From the NCBI RefSeq assembly GCF_900107015.1, contig NZ_FNOI01000003.1:186001-250000 (forward strand): a stretch of 64,000 bases of DNA. The letters are read 5' to 3'. Within the stretch, counting starts at the first letter, position 1; the number at the start of each line of letters is the position of its first letter. The notes under the pieces are model-generated. The model was not told the origin of the DNA. It did not search any database and was given only the letters and a program-made list of their open reading frames with translations. The DNA is from Litoreibacter albidus (GTDB lineage: Bacteria > Pseudomonadota > Alphaproteobacteria > Rhodobacterales > Rhodobacteraceae). The translations under genes and the position numbers were made by a program. Shown here piece by piece: positions 1 to 9,575 of this stretch.

Positions 1-2718
1 GACGCCATTCGCGTCGACGTCACGCTGGACCAGTCGAAGACCGTGAACAACATGGTGCAGCAGCTTGAAGGCTCCGTCCTGACGGCGATTGCGCTGGTGA
101 TGATTGTGGTCTTGGCGTCGCTCGGAACACGCTCCGCCCTGCTGGTGGGTTTCGCGATCCCGACGTCGTTTCTGTTGTGCTTCATCTTGCTGGGCATCAT
201 GGGCATTTCCATCTCCAACATCGTGATGTTCGGGCTGATCCTTGCCGTAGGCATGCTGGTGGACGGGGCCATCGTGGTGGTCGAATACGCCGACAAGCGC
301 ATCGACGAGGGCGCGGGGCCGATGCAGGCCTATACCGACGCCGCGAAGCGCATGTTCTGGCCCATCGTGTCCTCCACCGCCACCACGCTTTGTGCGTTTC
401 TGCCGATGCTGTTCTGGCCGGGTGTTCCGGGTGAATTTATGGGCATGTTGCCGGTCACGCTGATCTTCGTGCTCTCCGCGTCGTTGATCGTGGCGCTGAT
501 CTACCTGCCCGTTATGGGCGGCGTGTCGGGCCGCATCTCGCGGATGATCACCCGCGCCTCCGGCTTCCTGCGCGGCTTCCACATCGTCCTTCGCTTGGCG
601 TTGGTCGCCCTTGCCATGATCTTGCTGTTCACCGCGGCCATGCAGTTGCTGAACCCCAGCTACCTGTTGCCCATCCCGCGCGGGCAAGGCGGCGTCGGGG
701 TCATGGTCTTTGGCGGGGTGTTCTTCACCTTTGCCGCCATGTTTGCCTCTGCCGCGATGGGGTCCGTGTCCGGTGCGCGCCGCGCCCGCCGCATCAACGC
801 GGGCTACCGCCGCACGGCCTTCGGGCATTTCACCAAGTTCATCGCGGGCAATCCGATCATGCCGCTGATAGCCATCGGCGCGGTGGGGGCCTTCGTGATG
901 ATGACCTTCGTGACCTTCTCGGCCAACAACAACGGCGTCGAGTTCTTCGTGGAATCCGAGACCGAGCAGGCGATCATTTACGTACGCGCCCGTGGCAACC
1001 TGAGCCTCAAGGAAAAAGACGGTCTCGTGCGGCAGGTCGAAGACCAGATTGCCAGCGTTGACGGCATCGACTCGATCTTCGCCTTCGCGGGCGAAGGCGG
1101 GCTCGACACCAACACGGGCGGCGCAACTGGTCCGCTCGACACCATCGGGCAAATCCAGATTGAGCTGGCCGAATGGGGCAAGCGCCGTGACGACACGGAT
1201 ATCCTTGACGAAATGCAGGCCAAGATGGACGCCATTCCCGGCATCTATACCGAAATCCTAAGTCAGGACCGTGGCCCCGCAGGCGGCAAGCCGGTGAACC
1301 TGCGCCTGAAAGGCGACAATTGGGATGAGTTGCAAGAGGCCACCCGCATCGCCCGCGCCAAGTTCGAAGACACCGACGGGCTGATCACGATTGAGGACAC
1401 CCTGCCCCTGCCCGGTATCGACTGGCAAATCGACGTCGATGTGGAGGCCGCAGGCCGCTACAAGGCCGACGTCGCCACCGTGGGCGCGATGGTGCAGCTT
1501 GTCACCCGTGGGTTGCTGCTCGACACCATGCGCGTCGACAGCTCCGACGAGGAAATCGAAATCCGCGTCCGCCTGCCCGAAGAAAGCCGCGTGTTGTCCA
1601 CCTTGGACAACCTCAAGGTGCGCACGCCGGACGGGCTGATTCCGCTGTCCAACTTCATCACCCGCAAACCCGTGGCAAAGCTGGGCCAGATCGACCGCGT
1701 GGACCAAACCCGCTACTTCGACGTGAAGGCCGATGTTGCCCCCGACCTGCGCAACGCTGACGGCGACATCATGAATCCGAACGAGCGTATCGCCTATCTG
1801 ACCGACTGGCTGGAAACCGACACGCCCCTGCCCGCCTCCGTCACCTTTGAATGGGCGGGCGACACCGAGGAAGAGGCCGAAAGCCAAGCCTTCCTTGGCA
1901 ACGCCTTCCTTGCCGCCCTTGGGCTGATGTTCGTGATCCTGCTGGCGCAGTTCAACTCCTTCTACAACTCCGTTCTGGTGCTGCTGGCGGTAGTCTTGTC
2001 CACCACCGGCGTGCTGATCGGGATGCTGGTCATGGATCAGGCGTTCTCCATCATCATGACCGGCACGGGGGTCGTCGCGCTTGCGGGGATCGTGGTCAAT
2101 AACAACATTGTGTTGATCGACACCTACCAAGAGTACTCCCGCTACATGCCCCGTCTGGAGGCGATCACCCGCACCGCAGAGGCCCGCATCCGCCCCGTGT
2201 TGCTGACCACCATCACCACAATGGCAGGCCTTGCACCGATGATGTTCGGTCTCAGCCTCGACTTCTTCGGCGGCGGCTACTCCATCGACAGCCCCACCGC
2301 GCTGTGGTGGAAGCAGCTGGCAACGGCGGTGGTCTTCGGGCTGGGCGTGGCAACCGTGCTGACGTTGGTGCTGACCCCTGCCATGCTGGCGCTGCGGGTG
2401 TGGATCTCCATGGGGGCCTATGCGTCCATACGCCAATTGCGTGCCTTGGGCGGGCGCGGGTCGCGCACTGCGCGTGATCTGGCGCTGAACAAAAGCGCGC
2501 GCAAGGTCCGCGACCCGCTGATCTTGTGGTCCGACCCCGACGCCCCCGCCACGCGCGACGGCGACGCGGTTCTGAAAGACGCGCAAAAGACGCTAAGGGC
2601 GGCAAAAGCAAAGCTCTCCAAGGCGGCCCAAGACCTAGAGGCATTGGACAGCAAAACCGCCGACAACGACGACCCGAAGGGCGGCCCCAAGTCGGGCACC
2701 CTGCGGGCGGCGGAATAA
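1..2718 (+). CDS. RND efflux transporter permease (5' end outside window)
   Basis: This is the C-terminal part of a resistance-nodulation-division inner-membrane pump, driven by proton influx and normally partnered with a periplasmic adaptor and an outer-membrane channel. The reading frame is open from base 1, so the internal ATG at 43 is not the start. About 905 residues are visible: membrane helices of the first half, the large periplasmic loop, the second helix bundle, and a hydrophilic, lysine/alanine-rich tail of about 90 residues. The helix that normally carries the proton-relay pair reads [12 protein letters not shown], so the usual Asp-Asp is Asp-Gly. The substrate cannot be told. No gene follows in the same operon with confidence: alr starts 49 bases later. 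Confidence 0.93.
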   Translation, partial: DAIRVDVTLDQSKTVNNMVQQLEGSVLTAIALVMIVVLASLGTRSALLVGFAIPTSFLLCFILLGIMGISISNIVMFGLILAVGMLVDGAIVVVEYADKRIDEGAGPMQAYTDAAKRMFWPIVSSTATTLCAFLPMLFWPGVPGEFMGMLPVTLIFVLSASLIVALIYLPVMGGVSGRISRMITRASGFLRGFHIVLRLALVALAMILLFTAAMQLLNPSYLLPIPRGQGGVGVMVFGGVFFTFAAMFASAAMGSVSGARRARRINAGYRRTAFGHFTKFIAGNPIMPLIAIGAVGAFVMMTFVTFSANNNGVEFFVESETEQAIIYVRARGNLSLKEKDGLVRQVEDQIASVDGIDSIFAFAGEGGLDTNTGGATGPLDTIGQIQIELAEWGKRRDDTDILDEMQAKMDAIPGIYTEILSQDRGPAGGKPVNLRLKGDNWDELQEATRIARAKFEDTDGLITIEDTLPLPGIDWQIDVDVEAAGRYKADVATVGAMVQLVTRGLLLDTMRVDSSDEEIEIRVRLPEESRVLSTLDNLKVRTPDGLIPLSNFITRKPVAKLGQIDRVDQTRYFDVKADVAPDLRNADGDIMNPNERIAYLTDWLETDTPLPASVTFEWAGDTEEEAESQAFLGNAFLAALGLMFVILLAQFNSFYNSVLVLLAVVLSTTGVLIGMLVMDQAFSIIMTGTGVVALAGIVVNNNIVLIDTYQEYSRYMPRLEAITRTAEARIRPVLLTTITTMAGLAPMMFGLSLDFFGGGYSIDSPTALWWKQLATAVVFGLGVATVLTLVLTPAMLALRVWISMGAYASIRQLRALGGRGSRTARDLALNKSARKVRDPLILWSDPDAPATRDGDAVLKDAQKTLRAAKAKLSKAAQDLEALDSKTADNDDPKGGPKSGTLRAAE

Positions 2719-2767
2719 AGCGGGGAAGCGTCGCGGGGGATCGAAACCCCTTGACCTTCCCCCCCCC

Positions 2768-3805
2768 ATGTTTCACCCAGACCCTATGGGAACTGGAACG
2801 CTTCATATTGACCTGACCGCGCTGGTGGACAACTGGCGCGCGCTGGACCGCCAATCCGCCACCGACACAGGCGCCGTTGTAAAAGCCGACGGCTACGGGC
2901 TGGGCGCGGGCCGCGTGTCCAAAGCGTTGGCAGAGGCTGGCGTGCGGACATTCTTTGTGGCCACCGCAGAGGAGGCAACCGCCCTGCGCGCCTCCCTTGG
3001 GCCTGATCCGGTGATCTACGTCTTTTCCGGCCATATGGACGGCGAGACGCAAACCCTGTCCGATCTGGGCGCGGTGCCGCTCCTGAATTCGCCCGAGCAA
3101 GTCGCCCGCCACCAGTCGCAGCTGCCAGATCACCCCTTCGGGTTGCAGCTCGACACGGGCATGAACCGCCTTGGCATTGAGGCCAGCGACTGGTCCCCTG
3201 CGATGAGCCAGGACGCCACCCTTGTGATGTCGCATCTGGCCTGCGCGGATGAGCCGGACCACCCCGCCAACGCCGCCCAGCTTAAGGCATTTCTTGACAT
3301 GACCGCTGGCATCCTCGCCCCGCGCTCGCTCGCGGCGACGGGGGGCATCCTGCTTGGCCCCGAATACCACTTTGACATGACCCGCCCCGGCGTTGGGCTT
3401 TATGGCGGGCTGCCATTTGCGGGCGCGAAACCCGTTGTCGGCCTTGATCTGCCCGTGATCCAGACCCGCACCGTCGATCCGGGGGAGGCCGTGGGCTACG
3501 CGCAGTCCTACGTCGCGGACAGCAAACGCGTCATCGCCACCGTTTCGGGCGGCTACGCCGACGGGCTGATCCGCGCGATGTCCAGCACCGCCACGCTTTA
3601 TGCGGGCGAGACCCCCTGCCCCCTTGTGGGCCGCGTGTCGATGGACCTGATCACCGTGGACGTAACCCATCTGGATGACGTCCCCACGCACCTGAGCATC
3701 CTTGGCCCGCAGCAAAGCGTTGACCAATTGGCGGATGCGGCTGGCACCATTGGCTATGAGATCCTGACATCCCTTGGCCACCGCTACACACGGTCCTACG
3801 CGTGA
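2768..3805 (+). CDS. alr: Alanine racemase
   Basis: PLP-dependent racemase that interconverts L- and D-alanine for peptidoglycan. The N-terminal barrel carries the PLP lysine in [10 protein letters not shown] (Lys39 from this start). The C-terminal beta domain has the [10 protein letters not shown] segment expected to hold the catalytic tyrosine, and GRVSMD near the end. At 345 residues it is slightly short for the family but complete. The start is uncertain: ATG 2768 is used, ATG 2786 is equally possible, and neither has a clear ribosome site. The last codons overlap the GTG of the downstream permease by four bases (GTGA at 3802-3805), so alr and the Mla-type pair are probably cotranscribed. 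Confidence 0.93.
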   Translation: MFHPDPMGTGTLHIDLTALVDNWRALDRQSATDTGAVVKADGYGLGAGRVSKALAEAGVRTFFVATAEEATALRASLGPDPVIYVFSGHMDGETQTLSDLGAVPLLNSPEQVARHQSQLPDHPFGLQLDTGMNRLGIEASDWSPAMSQDATLVMSHLACADEPDHPANAAQLKAFLDMTAGILAPRSLAATGGILLGPEYHFDMTRPGVGLYGGLPFAGAKPVVGLDLPVIQTRTVDPGEAVGYAQSYVADSKRVIATVSGGYADGLIRAMSSTATLYAGETPCPLVGRVSMDLITVDVTHLDDVPTHLSILGPQQSVDQLADAAGTIGYEILTSLGHRYTRSYA

Positions 3806-4587
3806 GCCGTGTTCTGACGCCCATCGCCGTCCTTGGCGCGCTGACCCTGTCGGCGCTGGCCGCGTTGGGCCGTTTGGCGATTTTTACTGGACAGACCTTC
3901 GCCCACATGATCCGCCCGCCGTTCTATCTCAAGGAATTCGGCGCGGCGCTGATGAATGTCGGCTACTTTTCGTTGCCCGTTATCGGGCTGACGACGCTGT
4001 TCACCGGTGGCGCCTTGGCGTTGCAAATCTACGCAGGCGGCGCGCGCTTCAGCGCGGAGGCCGTGGTGCCACAGATCGTCGCCATCGGCATCGTGCGCGA
4101 ACTTGGCCCCGTTATGGTCGGTCTGATGATCGCCGCGCGCGTGACCTCCTCCATCGCGGCGGAAATCGCCACCATGAAGGTGACGGAGCAGATCGACGCG
4201 CTTGTGACGCTGTCGACCCACCCGATGAAATACCTCACCGTGCCCCGCGTGCTGGCAGGCATCATCGTGGTCCCCGCGCTGGTCGCCGTCGGCAACATCA
4301 TCGGCATCATGGGCGGCTGGGCCGTGGCGGTGGGCACGCTGGACTTTAACTCCGCCACCTACCTGCAGAACACCGCCGACTTCTTGGAGACCTCCGACAT
4401 CATGACGTCGCTTGCCAAGGGCGCCGTCAACGGCGGCATCGCCACGCTGATGGGCTGCTACTACGGCATGAACTCCGGTCGAGGGGCAATGGGGGTGGGC
4501 AAAGCCACCAAAGGCTCCGTGGAGGCCGCAGCAGTGCTGATCCTTGCGGCAAACTTCATTCTGACGGGGATTTTCTTTACATCATGA
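3802..4587 (+). CDS. mlaE: MlaE-family lipid ABC transporter permease
   Basis: Integral membrane permease (261 residues, about five or six helices) of the MlaE family, which moves phospholipids between the inner and outer membranes with an MCE-domain protein and an ATPase. Family landmarks are [15 protein letters not shown] on the cytoplasmic coupling side and a conserved small-residue-rich C-terminal half. It starts at GTG 3802 inside the alr stop and ends in an ATGA overlap with the ATPase gene, so the two are translationally coupled. No MCE (MlaD) gene follows here, so the substrate-binding partner must be encoded elsewhere. Confidence 0.9.
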   Translation: MSRVLTPIAVLGALTLSALAALGRLAIFTGQTFAHMIRPPFYLKEFGAALMNVGYFSLPVIGLTTLFTGGALALQIYAGGARFSAEAVVPQIVAIGIVRELGPVMVGLMIAARVTSSIAAEIATMKVTEQIDALVTLSTHPMKYLTVPRVLAGIIVVPALVAVGNIIGIMGGWAVAVGTLDFNSATYLQNTADFLETSDIMTSLAKGAVNGGIATLMGCYYGMNSGRGAMGVGKATKGSVEAAAVLILAANFILTGIFFTS

Positions 4588-5330
4588 TCCGCTTGGAAAA
4601 CGTCCACAAAGCCTTTGGCGACAACCGCGTTCTGCGCGGGGTCAACCTGCATATCCCCAAGGGCGAAAGCATGGTGATCATCGGCGGCTCCGGCACGGGC
4701 AAATCGATTGCGCTGAAGTCGGTGCTGGGGCTGGTGACGCCCGACAGCGGCACCATTCTGGTCGACGGCAAGGACGCGCGCAGCGGCGACAAAGACGCCT
4801 TTCTGGCGCGGTTTGGCATGCTGTTCCAAGGCGGCGCATTGTTCGACAGCCTGCCCGTCTGGCAAAACGTGGCCTTCCGCCTGATGCGCGGCTCCCTAAA
4901 GCGCCCCGCCGAGGAAGCCCGCGCTATTGCGGTGGAGAAACTGCGCCGCGTGGGCCTGAAACCCGATGTCGCGGACCGCTTTCCGGCAGAGCTGTCGGGC
5001 GGCATGCAAAAGCGCGTGGGGCTGGCCCGCGCCATCGCCGCAGAGCCGGAAATCATCTTCTTTGACGAGCCCACAACCGGCCTCGACCCGATCATGTCCG
5101 GCGTCATCAACGACCTGATCCGCGAGATAGTGGTGGAGATGGGCGCGACCGCCATGACCATCACCCACGACATGTCCTCGGTGCGTGCCATTGCCGATAA
5201 GGTGGCGATGCTGCACGACGGCGTCATCCAGTGGACAGGCCCTGTGGCCGATCTGGACAACTCCGGTGACCCCTACGTGGCGCAGTTCATTTCCGGCAGC
5301 GCGGACGGCCCGATCGAGGCCGTGCGCTAG
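4584..5330 (+). CDS. mlaF: MlaF-family ABC transporter ATP-binding protein
   Basis: Cytoplasmic ATPase (248 residues) that energises the permease encoded immediately upstream. Visible motifs are Walker A GGSGTGKS, a Q-loop region (GMLFQGG), the signature LSGGMQKRVGLARA, Walker B IIFFDEPTTGLDP and the switch His in MTITHDMSS. The start ATG overlaps the permease stop by four bases. The length and the DEPTTGLDPIMS stretch are typical of MlaF proteins rather than of amino-acid importers. It is the last gene of the alr-mlaE-mlaF group; an AT-rich gap follows before the toxin gene. Confidence 0.92.
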   Translation: MIRLENVHKAFGDNRVLRGVNLHIPKGESMVIIGGSGTGKSIALKSVLGLVTPDSGTILVDGKDARSGDKDAFLARFGMLFQGGALFDSLPVWQNVAFRLMRGSLKRPAEEARAIAVEKLRRVGLKPDVADRFPAELSGGMQKRVGLARAIAAEPEIIFFDEPTTGLDPIMSGVINDLIREIVVEMGATAMTITHDMSSVRAIADKVAMLHDGVIQWTGPVADLDNSGDPYVAQFISGSADGPIEAVR

Positions 5331-5345
5331 GCCCCATTTACGCCA

Positions 5346-5373
5346 TTGACCAGCCCGCAAAATACAGCATAAC
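5346..5373 (+). promoter_or_regulatory. Possible promoter of the Tae4-like gene
   Basis: TTGACC at 5346-5351 and CATAAC at 5368-5373 are separated by 16 bases. They lie in the AT-rich gap between mlaF and the amidase gene. The spacing and hexamers resemble a sigma-70 promoter. This is a pattern match by eye only. Confidence 0.3.
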
Positions 5374-5416
5374 CTTCCGGCATTAAACAATATATTTTTG
5401 TCGAAGGATTCCCGTC

Positions 5417-5875
5417 GTGCCAACATTTCAAACCCTGTGGGACAACCACCCTGCGCGCACCAACGTGTGCGACGCCGCCATTTTCCGCAACCAATGCGCC
5501 ATGCGCATGGGCGATGCGCTGACCAAAAGCGGCGTGAAAATCCCCATGAAGGGCTTGCGCACCTGTGTCGGCTACAACCGCAACCGCTTCAAAGACCACG
5601 CCCCTGGACACATCCGCGCGGCGCAGCAGTTGGCAAACGTTTTGAAAGAGCAGCCCACCCTGCTTGGCGCGCATGTCACCTGCAAAGTGATGACCGGCAG
5701 CATCAACGACAACATTGACACCTTCAAGAACAACAACGGCGTTGTGTTCATCATGAACGGCTGGGACCAGACCGACCACATCGACGTGTTCAATGGCACG
5801 TCGCTGGCGCTCAAGGGCGGGGCCGCAACCTATAGAAGTAAGGGGACGCAGGTATGGTTTTGGAAAATGACATGA
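5417..5875 (+). CDS. tae4: Tae4-like type VI secretion amidase effector
   Basis: This 152-residue protein matches the Tae4 family of NlpC/P60-like amidases, which type VI systems deliver into the periplasm of rivals to cut peptidoglycan peptides. Seen: the Cys region [10 protein letters not shown] (Cys27), the conserved [10 protein letters not shown] helix, and [13 protein letters not shown] with His121 and Asp123, which would complete the catalytic site; the protein ends in the family-like aromatic VWFWKM. It starts at GTG 5417 behind GAAGGA at 5403-5408. Its stop overlaps the next gene in ATGA, the usual effector-immunity arrangement. No other type VI gene is adjacent; a beta-helix/PAAR pair lies near 17.2-17.9 kb. 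The toxin identity is an inference from motifs. Confidence 0.82.
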
Positions 5876-6330
5876 GAGCTGTCGCTGCCGCTATCGCCCT
5901 GACCCTAAGTGCCAGCGCCGCGCAAGCGGACGCCTTGGTCACGACCGCCGAAGCCTACGGGCAAAGCTACAGCCTGATGGACGTAGACGGGCGCTGCGCC
6001 CTGTCGCTTGACGGCACCCAGCCCGCGTTGTTTCTGGCGATCCCTGCCCCTTGCGGTTTCCTCAGTCGTGATGGGGCTGAGGCGCAAATCGACACGCAGC
6101 ACCCCGTAAAACAGATCGCAATCGTCGCGGGGCCACCCGTCGCCGCAGCGGCCATTGATTCCAAAAGCGGCGCCCAGCCAGAGCAGCTTTGCGCCCTGTC
6201 CGGCCAGCCCGTGATCATCGACGGGCAGCGCGTCACCCTCGGGGCCGCCGCGCTGGAGCCTTATCTGTTTTGCCACCACCTTGGGATGGACGATCTCTAC
6301 TTCACCGATCTGATTGACCAGCTGGACTAA
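5872..6330 (+). CDS. Exported protein, candidate immunity partner of the Tae4-like amidase
   Basis: A 152-residue protein with an N-terminal signal peptide (hydrophobic to about residue 19, cleavage likely after AAQA) and four cysteines at about 42, 61, 107 and 134 that could form two disulfides in the periplasm. ATG 5872 is chosen because it overlaps the amidase stop (ATGA) and leads directly into the signal peptide; an upstream in-frame ATG at 5854 would add six residues. Position and export fit an immunity protein that blocks a periplasmic amidase. The sequence does not resemble the small helical Tai4 proteins I know, so it may be a different immunity family. The function is inferred from context only. 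Confidence 0.7.
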
Positions 6331-6346
6331 CTAAGCACTGGATCGT

Positions 6347-6360
6347 TTCCCGCGCGGGAA
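6347..6360. promoter_or_regulatory. 14-bp perfect palindrome TTCCCGCGCGGGAA
   Basis: The palindrome lies 17 bases after the stop of the candidate immunity gene. It could be an operator or the stem of a weak transcription stop; there is no T-run behind it. Confidence 0.4.
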
Positions 6361-6388
6361 CAATCCACCACATACATCAAGATTTTGC

Positions 6389-6410
6389 GGCATGCCTCTG
6401 AAAGCATGCC
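6389..6410. promoter_or_regulatory. Inverted repeat GGCATGC / GCATGCC
   Basis: Two exact 7-base arms (6389-6395 and 6404-6410) flank an 8-base loop, about 95 bases upstream of the membrane coiled-coil gene. It is followed by an AT-rich stretch that may hold that gene's promoter. It could be an operator or an RNA hairpin. Confidence 0.4.
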
Positions 6411-6503
6411 ATATTTTGGACAAAATTCCCCGTGGTCAATCGGCGGCTTTCCGCTACTATAAATTTACCTTTATTTAACCAGTACCTTTGGGGGGTGTCT
6501 GAG

Positions 6504-7283
6504 ATGACTGGCGCAAACCAGACTTGGCTGCAACTCCAGCAGTTTTTTCAACGTGTGGCCCTCGTGGCTGTGGTTCTCTTCTCATGTGTTGTGATCGGCG
6601 CCACGCTGGCCGCCGCCGTGGGCTTGGCCCCTTGGCTCAGCTTCACTGCCAGCTACGGCGAAACCGTCGTGCCCTACGCGGGGATGATCACCCAGCTTTT
6701 CCTCGCGGCCTTGGCCGTATCGCTCTGCTTTTACCTGCCATCCAACCGCCGCATCCTGGAGCTGGAGAAGTCCCACCGCAGCTTCCACATGTCGATGGAG
6801 GACGTCGCCCGCGCCTATCTTGCCGCCCATAAGGCCGACAAAGAGGAGCTGTTCTCCCTCTCGTCGGAATTCGATTCCGTGCGCGAGCGGATCATGCATA
6901 TGCGCGACCACCCTGACCTGCACACGCTGGAATCCTCCGTTTTGGAGGTTGCGGCGCAGATGAGCCACGAATCCCGTGACCTCGCCAAAATCTACTCCGA
7001 CGAGAAGGTAGAGCGCGCCCGCACCTTCCTGCGTCAACGCCAGCGCGAAATCGAAGACTACCGCGAACAGATCGCCCTCGCCCAGCAGACCTGCGCCGAC
7101 CTCAAGCGTTGGTCGCAACAGGTGAATGTGGAGGACAGCGTCGTCACTGCGCAGATGCAACGTCTTGAGGCTGATCTGGCCGAAATCCTGCCACTCATCG
7201 GTTACGAGATGGCCGACGCGCCGGAGCCAGAGAACGTGGTGCCCTTGCCGAAACCCAAAACCTCCGAGAAGAACGCCATCTGA
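6504..7283 (+). CDS. Two-helix membrane protein with long coiled coil (Rhodobacteraceae family often labelled 'DNA repair protein')
   Basis: A 259-residue protein. Two hydrophobic segments (about residues 15-40 and 55-75) anchor the N-terminus; the rest is a charged helical region, roughly residues 80-235, very likely a coiled coil, ending in a proline/lysine-rich tail. I recall similar proteins across Rhodobacteraceae labelled 'DNA repair protein', but nothing in the sequence supports a DNA repair role. The start ATG 6504 is preferred over the upstream frame from 6432 because it sits behind GGGGG and leads into the conserved part. The gene stands alone in front of the PqiA-like gene, with inverted repeats upstream. 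The function is unknown. Confidence 0.8.
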   Translation: MTGANQTWLQLQQFFQRVALVAVVLFSCVVIGATLAAAVGLAPWLSFTASYGETVVPYAGMITQLFLAALAVSLCFYLPSNRRILELEKSHRSFHMSMEDVARAYLAAHKADKEELFSLSSEFDSVRERIMHMRDHPDLHTLESSVLEVAAQMSHESRDLAKIYSDEKVERARTFLRQRQREIEDYREQIALAQQTCADLKRWSQQVNVEDSVVTAQMQRLEADLAEILPLIGYEMADAPEPENVVPLPKPKTSEKNAI

Positions 7284-7330
7284 GCCTTTGACCGCTTGAG
7301 GTTCACGGCAAAGCGCGGTTGAGTGCGCCT

Positions 7331-7759
7331 ATGTTTTTGAAGATCGCAAACCTGTCGCTTCTGGTGCTGTTCCCCATCGCGTGGGCCGCGCCCTTGCTGA
7401 AGGCGGGGTTGCTGCCGTTCTTCTCTCTGTCTGAAATCTCCGTGCTGACCGGCATCCAGACGCTCTGGGCCAAGGATGTGCTGCTGGCGTTGGCCGTCAC
7501 CTTCTTCGCGCTGGTAGCACCCTACCTGAAAACCGTGGGGCTGGCGCTGATCCACTTCCGCCTTGCCTCCCCGCGCCTGTTGCCTGCCATCACGCTGATG
7601 GGCAAGCTGGCGATGGCCGATATTTTCCTGATCGCGCTCTACATCGTGCTGGCGAAGGGCGTTGGCGTGGGGCGGGTGGAAACCGGATGGGGGCTATACC
7701 TGTTCACCGCTTGCGTCATCGCCTCGCTGGGCATGTCACTCATGAGTGCGCGCAAATGA
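7331..7759 (+). CDS. PqiA-like single-domain membrane protein
   Basis: A 142-residue integral membrane protein with about four helices, resembling one PqiA (paraquat-inducible protein A) domain. Seen: an N-terminal helix after KIANLSLLVLFP, a central segment SPRLLPAITLMGKLAMADIFLIALYI resembling the PqiA core, and a final helix. Classical PqiA has two such domains and works with MCE protein PqiB in envelope lipid homeostasis; here only one domain is present and no PqiB is near. ATG 7331 is used; a TTG at 7319 would add four residues. It lies 47 bases after the coiled-coil gene on the same strand. Confidence 0.7.
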   Translation: MFLKIANLSLLVLFPIAWAAPLLKAGLLPFFSLSEISVLTGIQTLWAKDVLLALAVTFFALVAPYLKTVGLALIHFRLASPRLLPAITLMGKLAMADIFLIALYIVLAKGVGVGRVETGWGLYLFTACVIASLGMSLMSARK

Positions 7760-7838
7760 TGGAGGTTGCTGTCTCTCGCTTATATCATTGCGGCCTGTTT
7801 AACGTTTTTCGGTCTCATCCAAGCTGCGAGGTAGCACC

Positions 7839-8174
7839 ATGCCGTTCCTAGCCATCCTGTCCGGCATTGCGATCGCTGCGCTGATTTTCTGCGCCCTGCT
7901 TTGGCAGGTCTACCGCGCCGTAACCACAACAGGCCTTTTGCGGTGGAACGCCGTTGGGCTGTGCTTGGGCACATTGGCGTTCATGGCGGCTGTCTCCCTA
8001 CGAAGCGACGCGTTGTTTCTCCTTGGCACGGCCCTCAACCTGCTGCTGGCCCCCATCGCCATCTGGGCAGACCCGCGGTGGTCCAAACTATTGCCAGCGG
8101 TTCAGCTCGCGATGGCTTTGACAGTCATTTACCTATTATTTGTCAGTTCCAACTTGCCCACTGCCGCCGCCTGA
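7839..8174 (+). CDS. Small hydrophobic membrane protein of unknown function
   Basis: An 111-residue protein predicted to span the membrane about four times, with few charged residues outside short loops (QVYRA, LRSDA, ADPRWSK). I do not recognise a family. It is placed 16 bases upstream of radA on the same strand and may be cotranscribed with it. The ATG at 7839 follows a GAGGT-like ribosome site (GCGAGGTAGC). Confidence 0.6.
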   Translation: MPFLAILSGIAIAALIFCALLWQVYRAVTTTGLLRWNAVGLCLGTLAFMAAVSLRSDALFLLGTALNLLLAPIAIWADPRWSKLLPAVQLAMALTVIYLLFVSSNLPTAAA

Positions 8175-8189
8175 GCGAAAACACCCGTC

Positions 8190-9563
8190 ATGGCAAAACA
8201 ACCCACGCACAAATGCACCGAATGCGGCGCCGCCCATTTCAAATGGTCCGGCCAATGTGACGCCTGTCAGGCGTGGAACTCCATCATTGAGGAAGCCCCG
8301 CTCACCACCGGCCCCGGCAAGAAATCCTTGGGCGCCATGCGGGGCAAGGCGTTGGAGCTGTCGGACCTGAACGCCAAGGACGACCCGCCCGCACGCACCG
8401 CGTCGGGCGTCGCCGAAATGGACCGCGTTTTAGGCGGCGGACTTGTGGAGGCCTCCGCCATCTTGGTGGGCGGTGACCCCGGCATCGGCAAATCCACGCT
8501 TTTGTTGCAAGTCGCCGCACGGTTCGCGCGCAACGGGATGCATGTGATCTATGTGTCCGGCGAGGAATCCGCCGAGCAAATTCGCATGCGTGCGGCCCGT
8601 CTGAAGCTGTCCCAAAGCCCCGTGCGCTTGGCCGCCGAGACCAATTTGCGCGACATCCTCACCACCTTGGACAAAGAGCGCCCGAAGCTGGTGATCATCG
8701 ATTCCATTCAAACCATGTGGTCCGATCAGGTCGACAGCGCCCCCGGCTCCGTGTCGCAGGTCCGCGCCGCCTCCCATGAGTTGGTAAGTTTTGCCAAGCG
8801 CACCGGCACCGCGATTATCCTTGTGGGCCATGTCACCAAGGAGGGCGCGTTGGCCGGCCCGCGAGTGGTGGAGCATATGGTCGACACGGTTCTTTATTTC
8901 GAAGGGGAACGCGGGCACCAGTTCCGCGTGCTGCGTGCGGTCAAGAACCGCTTCGGCCCCGCCGACGAAATCGGCGTGTTCGAGATGACAGGTCGCGGCT
9001 TGGCCGAGGTCACCAACCCCTCCGCGCTGTTTCTGAGCGACCGCGACAAACCCGCCCCCGGCTCGGTGGTGTTTTCCGGCATCGAGGGCTCGCGCCCCGT
9101 GCTGACCGAAATCCAAGCGCTCGTATCGCCCTCCCCCAACCCGCAGGCGCGGCGCACGGTGGTGGGGCTTGATAGCCAGCGGCTGGCGACCATTCTGGCG
9201 GTGTTGGAATCACGCTGCGGCGTGCCTTTCGCGGGGCTGGATGTCTATTTGAACGTCGCGGGCGGCATGCGTGTGAACGAACCCGCCGCCGATCTGGCTG
9301 TTGCCGCCGCGCTACTTTCCGCCCGTGAGGACATATCTTTACCCGCGGAATCAGTGGTTTTTGGTGAAATTAGCCTGTCTGGTGCGTTAAGGCAGGTCAC
9401 GCAGGCCGAAAACCGGTTGAAAGAGGCCTCCAAACTGGGGTTTACCTCCGCCATTGGTCCCGAGCAGAAAAAGCTGCCTCGGGTGGACGGAATGACACTG
9501 CGCACGATGCCAGACTTGGCGACATTCGTGCAGGAACTATTCGGCACCGATCCGGCGCCCTAG
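8190..9563 (+). CDS. radA: DNA repair protein RadA (Sms)
   Basis: RadA is a RecA-like, hexameric DnaB-type helicase that extends branches during recombination. All domains are present in 457 residues: an N-terminal C4 zinc finger (Cys9, Cys12, Cys23, Cys26), Walker A GGDPGIGKST, the RadA-specific VKNRFG motif near residue 255, and a C-terminal Lon-protease-like domain (GLDVYLNVAGGMRVNEPAADLAVAAAL region) that lacks protease activity in the family. The length is normal. It is followed after 12 bases by cvpA, a pairing common in this lineage. Confidence 0.97.
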   Translation: MAKQPTHKCTECGAAHFKWSGQCDACQAWNSIIEEAPLTTGPGKKSLGAMRGKALELSDLNAKDDPPARTASGVAEMDRVLGGGLVEASAILVGGDPGIGKSTLLLQVAARFARNGMHVIYVSGEESAEQIRMRAARLKLSQSPVRLAAETNLRDILTTLDKERPKLVIIDSIQTMWSDQVDSAPGSVSQVRAASHELVSFAKRTGTAIILVGHVTKEGALAGPRVVEHMVDTVLYFEGERGHQFRVLRAVKNRFGPADEIGVFEMTGRGLAEVTNPSALFLSDRDKPAPGSVVFSGIEGSRPVLTEIQALVSPSPNPQARRTVVGLDSQRLATILAVLESRCGVPFAGLDVYLNVAGGMRVNEPAADLAVAAALLSAREDISLPAESVVFGEISLSGALRQVTQAENRLKEASKLGFTSAIGPEQKKLPRVDGMTLRTMPDLATFVQELFGTDPAP

Positions 9564-9575
9564 GAGAGAGACGAG

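Noticed and set aside
2252-3781. A 509-codon open frame on the minus strand
   Set aside because: Antisense across the end of the RND gene and alr, both of which are clear genes; composition is low in hydrophobic patterning.
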